Notes under the pieces: model-generated
Seen by the model: the letters and a program-made list of their open reading frames with translations, nothing else
What the model was told of the DNA's origin: nothing
Database searches by the model: none
Made by a program: the position numbers and the translations under genes
Origin: Euperipatoides rowelli
Taxonomy: Eukaryota > Onychophora > Udeonychophora > Euonychophora > Peripatopsidae
Length of the DNA: 12,055 bases
Reading direction: 5' to 3' (one strand)
Assembly: GCA_003024985.2 (NCBI GenBank)
Contig: PXIH01S0049204.1
In this document: positions 1 to 7,482 of the stretch, in pieces
How the letters are laid out: every line of letters starts with the position of its first letter
How positions within the stretch are numbered: position 1 is the first letter of the stretch

Positions 1-16
1 TGCCCCCCCCCTAAGA

Positions 17-526
17 ATGAAGGCTAGATCCGCCCTTGATGTAATGGCAGGACGGAAGATCCCGGATGTTGTTACCCCTACTAGACTCAACACCAGCCAA
101 CAATTAGAACTAAATTTTGAACTGCAGAAGAAAGACAAAATCATTACTGCGTTGAAGGATGAATTAGCGGGTCAGATTCCCATGATGGACGCGTTACAAG
201 AGGACATAGAATTCCTTAAATATGAATTAAGCAGAAATAAGTTACGCGAAGCACCTCACAGCTCCGATCGTAACGAGCTTGCACAGCCGGAAATAAGTAG
301 ACAAAAGGAAAACAGCGCTAGTTTTGACTTTAGTTCTTCCCCAGTTGCCCATAGTAGTCCACCCCAAGGTTGCAATACTGAAACTAACCCCTCAAAATTC
401 CCACAAACGAAAGATAGAGATCAACCGCAATCTGAGAACTATCTACAAAGCCTAAACCCAATAAACGTTGTCAGTTGCCAGATAACTGGGCTTCTCATAC
501 AGCGTATGACATATCTACTGAATTAG
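17..526 (+). pseudogene. gag: Gag N-terminal (matrix-like) region, 169 codons, broken at its 3' end
   Basis: The ATG at 17 has A at -3 and is the first Met codon of the element's coding part, so it may be the real Gag start. Residues about 28-75 form a charged heptad-like stretch (ELQKKDKIITALKDEL, then MMDALQEDIEFLKYEL) that looks like a coiled coil, as often seen at the N terminus of Gag in animal Gypsy elements. Residues about 78-140 are Ser/Pro/Gln-rich and probably disordered. The reading leaves the Gag frame between 433 and 478: beyond there the capsid-like sequence (PDNWASHTAYDISTELAPF, from 478) continues one frame over, and the last 15 or so residues before the stop at 526 are out-of-frame noise. 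Identification rests on position and context, since N-terminal Gag diverges quickly. Confidence 0.65.
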
Positions 527-1073
527 CCCCTTTTCAAATTTTAGAGGGAGATGTTTTTGGGATAGAAAGGTACAGTACATAGTGGAGTTTAGGGCTCTCT
601 CTGCTCAATACAAGTGGCCTGATGCAAAAGCACAGTCCATCGTAGAAAAAATGATAACCGGTAAGGCCAAAGCATTAGACGTGGCCGGACTCGGGAATCA
701 AAATTTCCTTACGTTGGAGGAAAGACTCCAAGTTTTATGTAAGTTCTTCTCCTTACAGGTAGATAAAACCCAAAAGAGGAAATTGTTTAACAAATGTACC
801 CAGGGACTAGAGGAAACCGCGCTGAGTTACATATTATGTTTGTTTGCACTAGCGGAACCATTAAGGCCCCCTCCTGGCCATTCGTTAGTTGAACATGAGA
901 AAATGATACTGGATAGATATAAGATAGGTTTACTTCTTAACTTAGGGATAGAATTAATATGTAGAAATAACCTATGTTTGCGAGAGAGTATTGAATATAT
1001 AGAAGATATAGAACTTCAATTTAAATTATTAGCAGAAAAGAGCAATCGATTAACAGAAAGAATACAAAAGTGA
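478..1073 (+). pseudogene. gag: Gag capsid-like domain, split over two frames
   Basis: From 478 one frame gives a stretch ending FGIERYST before TAG at 580-582. From 579 the next frame gives FRALSAQYKWPDAKAQSIV and then about 150 more codons to the stop at 1073. The pattern of an aromatic/acidic start, a W-x-D-x-x-A helix, then LEERLQVLCKFF and a Leu-rich C-terminal half fits the all-helical capsid (retrotransposon gag) domain of Ty3/Gypsy elements, which assembles the particle shell. There is no Met codon at 582 (it is GTG), so this is not a separate gene; it is Gag after a one-base shift. At the 3' end the coding frame shifts again near 1063-1073, just before the stop. Confidence 0.7.
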
Positions 1074-1302
1074 GCACGAGGTTTCTCTAGCTAAACAAAT
1101 TGAGGAAGTAAAGGCTAGCGTAGCAGAATTGTTGAAACTAAGTAAGGAGAAGTCAGCTAAGGAATGGGTTAGGACTCCATTATTTTGCAATTTTTGAAAG
1201 ATACCGGGACATGCAAAAGATCGTTGCTATAAAAAGCCAAGGACAACGATCATGCCTCCTAGCGGTGTTATGACGTTAAACGCCAACCCCCTATACTCGT
1301 AG
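1063..1302 (+). pseudogene. gag: Gag nucleocapsid with a CCHC zinc knuckle interrupted by TGA
   Basis: This frame reads a short helix (KQIEEVKASVAELLKL) and then a CX2CX4HX4C zinc knuckle, the RNA-binding signature of retrotransposon nucleocapsid. The four ligand positions are Cys at 1186-1188, a TGA stop at 1195-1197 where the second Cys is expected, His at 1210-1212 and Cys at 1225-1227. The spacing is exact, so TGA most simply derives from a TGC or TGT Cys codon by one substitution. A basic stretch (KKPRTT) follows. The frame stops at TAG 1300-1302, and the continuation lies one frame over from about 1281. Confidence 0.8.
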
Positions 1303-1750
1303 GTACCGTGAGTGTTGGAGACAACAGTGTCAGTGGGCGAACCGGTACTAAAGTAGTTGCATTACCCAAAATTAAATCTGATAAAACAAAAAACATGCAT
1401 AATGATAATGGAGAGAGTTGGAAAGTGGCAAATAAGTTCAAAACAAATAAAATTCCGTCAAAAATGTCCGTTAATAATAAGACTAGTAATGCCAATAACG
1501 TTGATAACAAAAAAATTGTAGTTAGCTCAGCATCTCATCCACCCGGGTTTATAACAAATAATTTGTGGGAATTACTAAGCAACGAAGACCCAGTTGCAGA
1601 ATGTAAACCCAAAATTACACCAAACAAAATGATATCAACGTAAATGCGAGTCGAACATTAAATAAATCACGTAAGGCTAAAGGTGTGAAAAAAATCCAAA
1701 CAAGGCTAGGCATGAGTAAAAAGAGTAGGAACCTAAGCGTGGGGAACTAA
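1281..1750 (+). pseudogene. Basic, Asn/Lys-rich linker between nucleocapsid and protease
   Basis: From 1281 one frame is open to TAA at 1641-1643 (about 120 codons), rich in Lys, Asn, Ser and Val; a second frame then stays open from about 1637 to 1750 and is very Lys/Arg-rich (KSRKAKGVKKIQ, then MSKKSRNLS). There is no recognised domain. Its place between the zinc knuckle and the protease active site makes it the Gag-Pol junction or a spacer cut out by the protease. The apparent start at 1308 is GTG, so there is no sign of an independent gene. Function is unknown; the basic character would suit nucleic-acid contact or nuclear import, but that is inference. Confidence 0.5.
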
Positions 1751-2148
1751 AGTAAGCAATACTCACTGTATTAAATTTTCTAAATTATATAAGGATAAGC
1801 CCCTAATTCAGGTCAAAATCTCAGGAAGAAAGGTATTTGCACTTCTGGACACAGGAGCAGAAAATTGTTTGGTGGACAAGAATTACATCGCGAAAGATCA
1901 GTTAGAAGAAAAAAATGGCGATATCAATTAAATTGCCCGTTTAGAGTAAAACGTTGACAGGAGTACGTACCCTGATTGATATCAAAATAGCAGAAAAGGA
2001 CATAATTTAGCCTATGTGCATAATTAAAATGCAGGAGAGATCGGTATTCCAGGTTATACTAGGCTTTGACTGGTATACGTTACACAATGCCATAATTGAC
2101 TGTGAATATAGGACGGACACGTTCCAAGTGAACCCTGGCATATCATGA
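1750..2148 (+). pseudogene. pro: Retropepsin-type aspartic protease, inactivated
   Basis: Two conserved blocks are visible in different frames. The first reads FALLDTGAENCLVDKNYI with the catalytic D-T-G triad at 1848-1856, then runs into TAA at 1929-1931. The second, one frame over, reads VILGFDWYTLHNAIIDC (around 2056-2106), the ILG-x-D-W block that closes retropepsin-like folds of Gypsy elements. Length between blocks is normal for a protease of about 100-130 residues that works as a homodimer. At least three in-frame stops (TAA 1929, TAA 1947 and a TAG in the second frame near 2010) and the frame change make it non-functional. The TGA at 2146-2148 ends the second frame. Confidence 0.85.
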
Positions 2149-2248
2149 TCAAGAGGTCAACCAATCTCAACTGAGATGAGAAGTCAACTGTGAATCTACC
2201 TTCATGGAGAATAAACGAGATGTCAGCCAAAATCTTGAGTTATAAGAG

Positions 2249-3156
2249 TTATTCAAATTGTCCGAATTAGGTTTAAGCATCCCACATAAGCAGGCGTTAG
2301 AAAATATCTTAAACAAACACAAAATAATACCTAAAGAGGACGTCACCAACATGAAAGGAGCTAATACCCCCCCTAGGAACCGAAATTCAAGAACGAGATC
2401 CTGATTTACCAAATGCAATATTGTATACGACATACTTTATATGAACTTCTGCTCCAACAACTCGAAAAAGCAAACATTATTAAAAAAACTCATAGCCCAT
2501 ACAATTCCCCCTTTTTAATTTTACCAAAAAAAGACTCCAAAGAAGTTTGTATATGCTTAGACTTGAGCAAAATTAATAATCAGATTGTGAACCGGTGCGT
2601 GTATATTCAGCAGCCTCGATTAAAACAACGGCTATTTTAGCGTTAAATTAACAGAAGAGGCAAAAAAAAGTTCGCTTTTTCAGTACCGTTCGCTAAATAT
2701 ACTTTCACACGTCTTTGTCAGGGTTGTTTAACATCTGCATCCATATTTAAAAAATATTATGGTGGAATGTCTGCATGATATCATATTAAAAGGCCATGTT
2801 TTTGTATATTTGGACGATATAATCATCCACTCGCTAAATATTGACGAACATTTGCAAACGTTGGAGGAAGTATTAGCCGCACTAGAGAAGGCCAATTTAG
2901 CTGTCAAACCCTCTTATTGTAAGCTCTTTAGGGAATCAATAAAGTATTTAGGACACATAGTAGATAAAAATGGTTATAGGCCAGTAGAAAATAGTGTAAC
3001 AGCAATACAAAAATTAGTTAGGCCCACCATAGTAAAAGGAGTGTGAAGCTTCTTAGGCAGCCTCAATTTTTACTGAAAATGTATATTAAATTTCGCAGAA
3101 ATTGCAGCACCTCTATACGATTTACTAAGGAAAAGAAACACACAAATTACGTGGAA
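2249..3156 (+). pseudogene. pol: Reverse transcriptase, motif A lost by deletion
   Basis: An N-terminal linker (2249-2400, ending KHKIIPKEDVTNM) leads into the fingers region from 2413: ANIIKKTHSPYNSPFLILPKK, then CLDLSKIN. Palm motif B context follows at about 2670-2755 (FAFSVPFAKYTFTRLCQG, then SASIFKK), and motif C FVYLDDIIIHS has its Asp pair at 2813-2818. The connection segment carries KYLGHIVDKNGY. The block that should lie between YFSV (2633-2644) and KLTEEAKK (from 2645), containing the first catalytic Asp, is missing: about ten codons appear deleted. TGA codons at 3044-3046 and 3074-3076 fall where Gypsy elements usually have Arg, and each is one C-to-T change away from CGA. The domain would copy element RNA to DNA; this copy cannot. 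Confidence 0.93.
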
Positions 3157-3788
3157 TGAGAATGCTGAACTCGCTTTCCAAACGTTAAAACAAAAGTTAA
3201 CAACTGCCCCTTTACTAACGTTTCCCAAATATGATAGGCCATTTATTATAAAATCAGACGCGTCACCCACCTCAATAGGCACCGGGTTAGAACAAAAGAA
3301 TGATGACGATGAACTGCAATCCATTGCATATGCAAGCAGAAGATTAAATAAAGCTGAGAGAAAGTACGCGGTTATTGAGGGAGACGTTAGATATCGTATT
3401 CGCACTCGATCAATTTAAACATATGACATATGGCAACAAAGTCATACTGATGACGGATCATAAACCAATGACCTACATAGTTGAATTAAAAGATACAAAT
3501 TCCAGAGTAGCAAGATGGATGATTAGATTCCAGCAAAACGATGTACATTTTGAACACTTACCAGGAAAATTTAATAGTTTCGCGGACATGCTCTCGCGAA
3601 GTCATGAAGAAAGTGAGACGGTCAATACATGTGCATTAGCAACAACCAAAAGACCAATCACAATCGAACTAATGCAGACAGAAGAACAGAACGATCCATT
3701 TTGCTACGAACTAATAAATAAAATAAAAGAAAAGAAATTAAACAATGATAATTACATTTTAGGTGAAAACAATTTACTACTGAACTAA
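3157..3788 (+). pseudogene. pol: RNase H domain and tether, one frameshift
   Basis: The tether WNENAELAFQTLKQKL is followed by PLLTFPKYDRPFIIKSDAS, giving the first catalytic Asp at 3257-3259. The frame shifts by one base near 3378, within the segment holding the catalytic Glu (GAG 3381-3383, in RETLDIVFALDQF). The next frame supplies Asp in LMTDHKPMTYI (3456-3458) and Asp in FADMLSR (3585-3587). All four acidic positions expected of RNase H are therefore still encoded, but on two frames. The domain normally degrades RNA in RNA:DNA hybrids during replication. After 3605 a charged, Lys-rich spacer runs to the stop at 3788, which is the usual link to integrase. Confidence 0.93.
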
Positions 3789-4872
3789 TACAATTAGGCA
3801 AATCCCAATTTACAGCATATAGGACGGTTGTTCCCGCATCTTTAATAGCAGAAATACTATATAAATATATCATGATAGTCTGGCAGGGGGGCACTTCTCA
3901 CTAACACAAACTTTATGCAAAATTAAAAGAAACTTTACTTAGGATACCATATTTGCTGATATTAAAACGTCAGTAGCTGCAAAAAGTGTCAACGGAGAAA
4001 TAGAGCTAAGACAAAAGCACTTATCCAAGCTGTAGAACCACCACCCACCTGCATGTCTAAGCTCAGCATCAATATACTAGGTCCCTTCTCAACCACACAA
4101 AGAAGAAACAAATACATAACATACACTGACCATTTCTCAAGGATGACCTTTGCCAGCCCACTCCCAAGCCAAGAAGCACACATATACGCGCTATGGCGGC
4201 TCCAAAAGGATACTAATAGATAGAGGACCACAACTGGCATGCTACATCATGTCCACCCTATGTGCAAAGCTCGGAATAGAGCGCATAACAAATCTTTATT
4301 GGCCAAGGAGCAACGGCATAAGTGAAAGAATAGATAGTAAAATACTACTTTTAATAAGCCATTATTGCAACAAAAACTTTACCGATTGGGGCACCATGCT
4401 CCCATACTTAATGCAGGTAATCAACAATACTGTCCATAGCAGTACAAAACAAGTCCCTTTCTATATCTTTCATGGATTTCACCAATACGATGCATTTTCA
4501 CAATTCAACATAAACGATAACGAAAATGACCTAGAAAGAAGCGACTTAGTAGATGCCATAATGGAGAAGCTGGAGACTGCAAAGTCAGAAGTATTCTCTA
4601 ATCTGCAAAACGCGTCTATCAATAATGCGAGAAACAAAGATAGAGGGTGCCGCCTCCGTGAGTTTAGTATAGGTGATGATGTGTTAGCTTTAGATGTAGC
4701 CAGTTACGCAGGTCATAATAGGAAGCTAAACGAAAGGTACACAGGACCCTATACTGTAATAAAACGGACAAGGTTGGCAAATTATATCATACAAGATATA
4801 AACCACCCTGATATAACTAAACAAGTCCACGTGGACAAACTAAAACCTTACATACATAGGGAACAACTCTAA
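3789..4872 (+). pseudogene. int: Integrase with H2C2 zinc finger, DDE core and GPY/F module; first catalytic Asp replaced
   Basis: The N-terminal zinc-binding domain has His at 3871 and 3892 (HDSLAGGHF) and Cys at 3978 and 3987 (CKKC), divided by a frame change and by TAG at 3940-3942, where a Trp codon is expected. The core starts LSINILGPFSTTQRRNKYI: the residue that is Asp in this family is Asn (AAT 4071-4073). The second Asp (IDRGPQL, GAT 4219-4221) and the Glu (NGISERI, GAA 4324-4326) are present. Spacing Asn-to-Asp is about ten codons shorter than usual and covers a frame change; Asp-to-Glu has 34 intervening residues, one fewer than the usual 35. From 4150 to 4872 one frame is open, ending with a GPY/F-type module (NERYTGPYTVIKR, then KQVHVDKLKPYI). 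No chromodomain is visible after it. Confidence 0.93.
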
Positions 4873-4966
4873 AATGAAGAAGTAAATAATACAGATTCTA
4901 TATCCAGGCATGGTGAAATAAAGAATCTAGACAAACTAACCCCATAACTTTCCCAGATGAAACTGA

Positions 4967-5212
4967 GAAGATGAGGAAACCCATGACTCGGAAAAATCCG
5001 AAAAACAACAAATTGTAGAATATGAAGAATATCTACAATACCTACAACATATAAACTCGATGGAAACGCCACCCAGCGAGATAAATAAGCAAAACTGTCA
5101 ACAAAATTTTGGGGATTCAAATAGCAACTCTTTGGGAAACGGTGTACCTACTGACACTGAAGATCCAAATGTTACACACCAATATTATCTTCGAGAAAGA
5201 ATTCTTAAATAA
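4967..5212 (+). pseudogene. pol: C-terminal tail of Pol, ending in a YxLRER motif
   Basis: After the integrase stop at 4872, a different frame is open from 4967 to TAA at 5210-5212 (81 codons). It is acidic and Gln/Asn-rich (EYEEYLQYLQHINS) and closes with HQYYLRERILK. A short Y-x-L-R-x-R run near the very end of Pol is common in animal and plant Gypsy elements, so this is best read as the natural end of the polyprotein, cut off from integrase by one or more indels between 4872 and 4967. There is no start codon of its own and no known catalytic role. Confidence 0.6.
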
Positions 5213-5599
5213 ATAATACAATATAAGTGTACACTTAGCATAAGAAAAGAAAATATTTATGAATAAAACGTATGTTCAAAAAAAAAGAAAACCGAAAATA
5301 ATTAGAGATTTAAACATAAACAAATGATGCTTAAATATAAATAAAAATTAACAATGAAATCAGTCCCAAATCAGATAAAACAAATTAAAAATTAGAAAAA
5401 AAAAGGAAAAGATAAATGTTAATTTAATAAATAATAAAGTATAAATCAAGTAAAATATACTAAAGAAGAAATCAAAATGCAAGAAAATGCAAGGATAAAT
5501 TAAAATCAAAAGAAAGGACAAACAACAAATTTAAACAAGAATAATTTATAAAATATATAGAAATATTGAGAAAAAATTAGAACAGAGCAAATGCCAAAA
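5213..5599. other. A-rich non-coding stretch after pol
   Basis: The plus strand is strikingly A-rich with very little C, no ORF of note and many short A runs. The same strand bias, weaker, runs through gag and pol, so this is probably the element's 3' untranslated part. A purine run at 5394-5412 followed by TGTT could mimic a polypurine tract and LTR start, but nothing LTR-like follows; the tract at 6578-6594 is more convincing. Confidence 0.5.
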
Positions 5600-6121
5600 T
5601 TAAAAAAAAAATTCATCTGGGATCATTGCTGGTCTCTGGCAGAGTAGTTGATGCACTTCACGGGTGGGTCGAGCCAAACGCTTCAATAAACGAGCCTTCT
5701 GGCGAGCACCCAACCGCTTACGCTTATATACATGGCTCGTGCTTGACCAAAATCCAACAAAAGAGACGTAAAAGAATGAACAACTGGAACCACATCTGGT
5801 TGGACAGAAGTAGAGGGAGTGGAAATTTCGGACACTGAACTCTCAACGGCAACAATAGACTCCTCAGGTATATTAATAGCCTGTGGTGAAGTAGAAGTGG
5901 GGTGGGTCCTCTCGTAGCATAAGTCCACATAATCCTTTGCCAAGATATCATAAGACCTTCGAACATAAGTCAACTCATCAAAACACTGCAGATATTTCCC
6001 AGCCAAGGAAGTGAAAAGATGCCTGTCGCATATGCTTTGGCCTCAAATAAGTGTCAAAGGCATCATAGGGAGCAGGCACACTGACATCCTGGCCTGCTAA
6101 AACTTCTTTCAAGGCAGCCAT
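5600..6121 (-). pseudogene. Unrecognised antisense ORF of about 170 codons, two frameshifts
   Basis: On the minus strand an ATG at 6121-6119 opens MAALKEVLAGQDVSVPAPYD, which runs to a TGA at 5980-5978. The next frame, open from about 6040 to 5683, continues with protein-like sequence (GKYLQCFDELTYVRRSYDIL, then a Ser/Thr/Pro/Val-rich middle). Near 5735 the frame returns to that of the first segment and gives a strongly basic end (YKRKRLGARQKARLLKRLAR), stopping at TAA 5602-5600. That the first and third segments share a frame suggests two compensating indels; the second lies at a TATATA run, a likely slippage site. Base composition is clearly less A/T-rich than the DNA on either side, which supports past coding. 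No signal peptide, membrane segment, zinc motif or known domain is seen. It could be an accessory antisense gene of the LTR element or an unrelated insertion. Confidence 0.45.
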
Positions 6122-6577
6122 GAGGAATACAAGATATTTTTTTTTTTTTGCTTTTCAATACGGTAGCAAAAATATTGCTTTGATAATCTGATGGCAAATA
6201 TAAAATGAAACACGCAAATACAAACAAATAAGATAACAGTAGCTAAGCATACGGAATTGGAAAAGGAGCGTTGGACTTCACCATTCAATAAATGATAAAG
6301 TCCAGAATGAAAATTTGATTAAATATTTCATTCCTGTAAATTACAAGTTATCTCAACTTCACTTTATACAAAAAAGTGAGGTTAAGAAATGAAAAGAAAG
6401 GTGGTATCACAAGGAAGAAAAATAAAATGTATTAACTTCTTGAATTACAAACAAAAAAAGAGTTAAAAAAGGCAAAGAAAAGAACTAAATTGAGGAAAGG
6501 AAACAAATATTATATTGAGTAGAGAAAATGAGATAGAAGAAAAAGAAATTAAACATTTATTTGCAAGTTTCACAAAC
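6122..6577. other. A/purine-rich non-coding DNA up to the polypurine tract
   Basis: No ORF or RNA gene is seen. A T14 run lies at about 6136-6149. From about 6360 to 6577 the plus strand is again A- and purine-rich, like 5213-5599, so the antisense ORF sits between two stretches of similar composition. This fits either an accessory ORF inside the element's 3' region or a later insertion into it. Confidence 0.4.
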
Positions 6578-6594
6578 AAAAAAAAAAGGGGGGG
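6578..6594 (+). promoter_or_regulatory. Putative polypurine tract (A10G7)
   Basis: Ten A then seven G (6578-6587, 6588-6594) are followed at once by TTGACA. LTR retrotransposons prime plus-strand DNA synthesis from such a purine run directly 5' of the 3' LTR. Upstream the plus strand is purine-rich; downstream it becomes T-rich or balanced, so the composition changes exactly here. The 5' LTR needed to prove the boundary is outside the window. Confidence 0.55.
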
Positions 6595-6640
6595 TTGACA
6601 TTTAATTTTTGATTATTGACAAATATAAATTAAATATGTG

Positions 6641-6840
6641 CACTCAGTTTTTTTGAGTATTACAAATTAAAAATGAATACAAGTTAAAAAAAATTCACTC
6701 AGTTTTTTTTTAGTGATACTGTTCAATGTTAAACAAAAAATAATCTACTCTGTTTTTTTTTTGAGTGGTACAAACTAAACAAGAATTTTGGGTTACAGGG
6801 TATGAAATTTCACTCAACTTCTTTTGGGAGTGAGACAGAG
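6641..6840. repeat. Four degenerate tandem units built on CACTCAG-Tn-GAGTG
   Basis: Units begin at 6641, 6696, 6746 and 6811 (spacing 55, 50 and 65). Each starts CACTC or TACTC, then a T-rich run, then GAGTG, AGTGA or a similar reverse complement, so each can fold as a small stem with a T-rich loop. Units three and four also share TTGGGTTACA. Sitting in the U3-like part of the putative LTR, they may be protein-binding repeats such as an enhancer or insulator; that role is inferred. Confidence 0.6.
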
Positions 6841-6980
6841 TCAATCATATGTTGGGTTACAATCACAATTTTTTACAATTTTACATATATATTGTTAAGT
6901 GGATGGTCAAAGAAAGGGAATATTAAAACAAAGAGTAGTAATAACTTATTTCAAGTTTATCAAAGAATAGAGTTATGTCA

Positions 6981-7014
6981 TTTATCAATAGCAATTGATA
7001 AACTACAGAATAAA
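6981..7014 (+). promoter_or_regulatory. Hairpin followed by AATAAA polyadenylation signal
   Basis: TTTATCAAT (6981-6989) pairs perfectly with ATTGATAAA (6994-7002) around the loop AGCA. AATAAA follows at 7009-7014. A stem just before the poly(A) signal resembles the R-region layout of retroelement LTRs. AATAAA alone is common in AT-rich DNA, so the support is the combination and its place. Confidence 0.4.
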
Positions 7015-7132
7015 TCTTATTCCTATTTTTTAGCTTACTTGATTTGACCATTCACATTTACAGTTTTATTTATTCATGTTGGATATTTTTTTTATCTTGA
7101 TATGTTACTATGCTACTTCTACCATCTCATTC

Positions 7133-7200
7133 TCAATCCCTGAATCTTCTCCTCTGGGCCAGCCACCCAAGGCATAGCCACCTCTTTACCCTTTGTTTCT
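7133..7200 (-). CDS. Candidate terminal exon of a minus-strand gene
   Basis: On the minus strand a good acceptor, with a pyrimidine stretch ending TTTCTTTGCAG (7211-7201), precedes sequence richer in G/C than its surroundings. Joined in phase to the candidate exon at 7392-7476, it reads EKQRVKRWLCLGWLAQRRRF and stops at TGA 7135-7133. Another frame reads a plausible-looking peptide (KGKEVAMPWVAGPEEKIQGL) but does not match the upstream exon's phase. No known domain is recognised. This may be a coincidence of splice-like signals. Confidence 0.22.
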
Positions 7201-7391
7201 CTGCAAAGAAATGAAAAGACTTTAAATAATGAACAATCTCAAATGACAATAAATTATAAATCTGAATTTTAATGCAAATTGCTTATTATAGTGGACTTTA
7301 AAGAAATACAAATAAATATGATGAAAATAATACCAAATACAATGTTTAATTTGACCTGGAGGGAAATCTGTATTATAGTTACCATGGTTAC

Positions 7392-7476
7392 CAAACTGAA
7401 GCTGTAATTTTATCTTTTCTGACATCAATAATGGTACCAAATACTCCCACGCGGTGGCGCCTTCTTCCTTGTTAAT
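7392..7476 (-). CDS. Candidate internal exon of a minus-strand gene
   Basis: The minus strand reads an acceptor-like TATTTTATGCAG (to 7477), then one open frame, INKEEGATAWEYLVPLLMSE and onward, through an unusually GC-rich patch (GGCGCCACCGCGTGGGAG) to a donor G|GTAACC at 7391. A second donor, ATG|GTAACT at 7382, would add nine bases in the same phase. Only this frame is open; the other two hit stops. The exon enters in phase 0, which matches the phase-0 exit of the DNAAF5-like exon upstream at 11113, but the peptide does not resemble the part of DNAAF5 expected next. It could belong to a different gene or a lineage-specific isoform. Confidence 0.35.
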
Positions 7477-7482
7477 CTGCAT

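Larger units (their letters stand above)
1..7062 (+). mobile_element. Degenerate Ty3/Gypsy-type LTR retrotransposon, 5' end outside window
   Basis: Gag, protease, RT, RNase H and integrase follow each other on the plus strand in the order that defines Ty3/Gypsy (Metaviridae-like) elements; Ty1/Copia has integrase before RT. Landmarks seen are a CCHC-type knuckle near 1186-1227, LLDTGAE at 1842-1862, YLDD at 2807-2818, SDAS at 3254-3265, TDHKP at 3453-3467, an H-H-C-C cluster at 3871-3989, an integrase core at 4071-4326 and a GPY/F module near 4744. The coding part changes frame at least eight times and carries internal stops, so it cannot make a polyprotein. The left edge is cut by the window: no 5' LTR or primer-binding site is visible. 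The right limit is inferred from a polypurine tract at 6578-6594 and LTR-like signals after it; the exact end is uncertain and no target duplication could be identified. Confidence 0.87.
6596..7062 (+). repeat. Putative 3' LTR (end uncertain)
   Basis: It starts TGACAT directly after the purine tract. In order it holds degenerate palindromic repeats (6641-6840), a TATATAT box near 6885, a 9-bp hairpin at 6981-7002 and AATAAA at 7009-7014, an order like U3-R-U5. LTRs usually end in CA; candidates are at 7054, 7056 and 7062, and none can be chosen without the 5' LTR or a target-site duplication. An 81-codon ORF here is not protein-like. Confidence 0.45.

Noticed and set aside
582-1073. Separate gene starting at 582
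   Set aside because: The codon is GTG and the sequence continues Gag from the neighbouring frame; it is a frameshift product, not a new start.
5394-5416. Alternative polypurine tract with LTR start TGTT
   Set aside because: The DNA after it is only low-complexity A-rich sequence without LTR signals; the tract at 6578 fits better.
5626-5838. Plus-strand ORF of 70 codons
   Set aside because: It mirrors the more protein-like minus-strand reading and has no family pattern.
6188-6215. Hammerhead ribozyme core (CTGATG...GAAAC)
   Set aside because: The core reads CTGATGG rather than CTGANGA and no flanking stems form.
6802-7047. Plus-strand ORF of 81 codons
   Set aside because: It lies in the LTR-like region, is rich in Ser/Ile/Tyr as expected of chance AT-rich reading, and has no motif.
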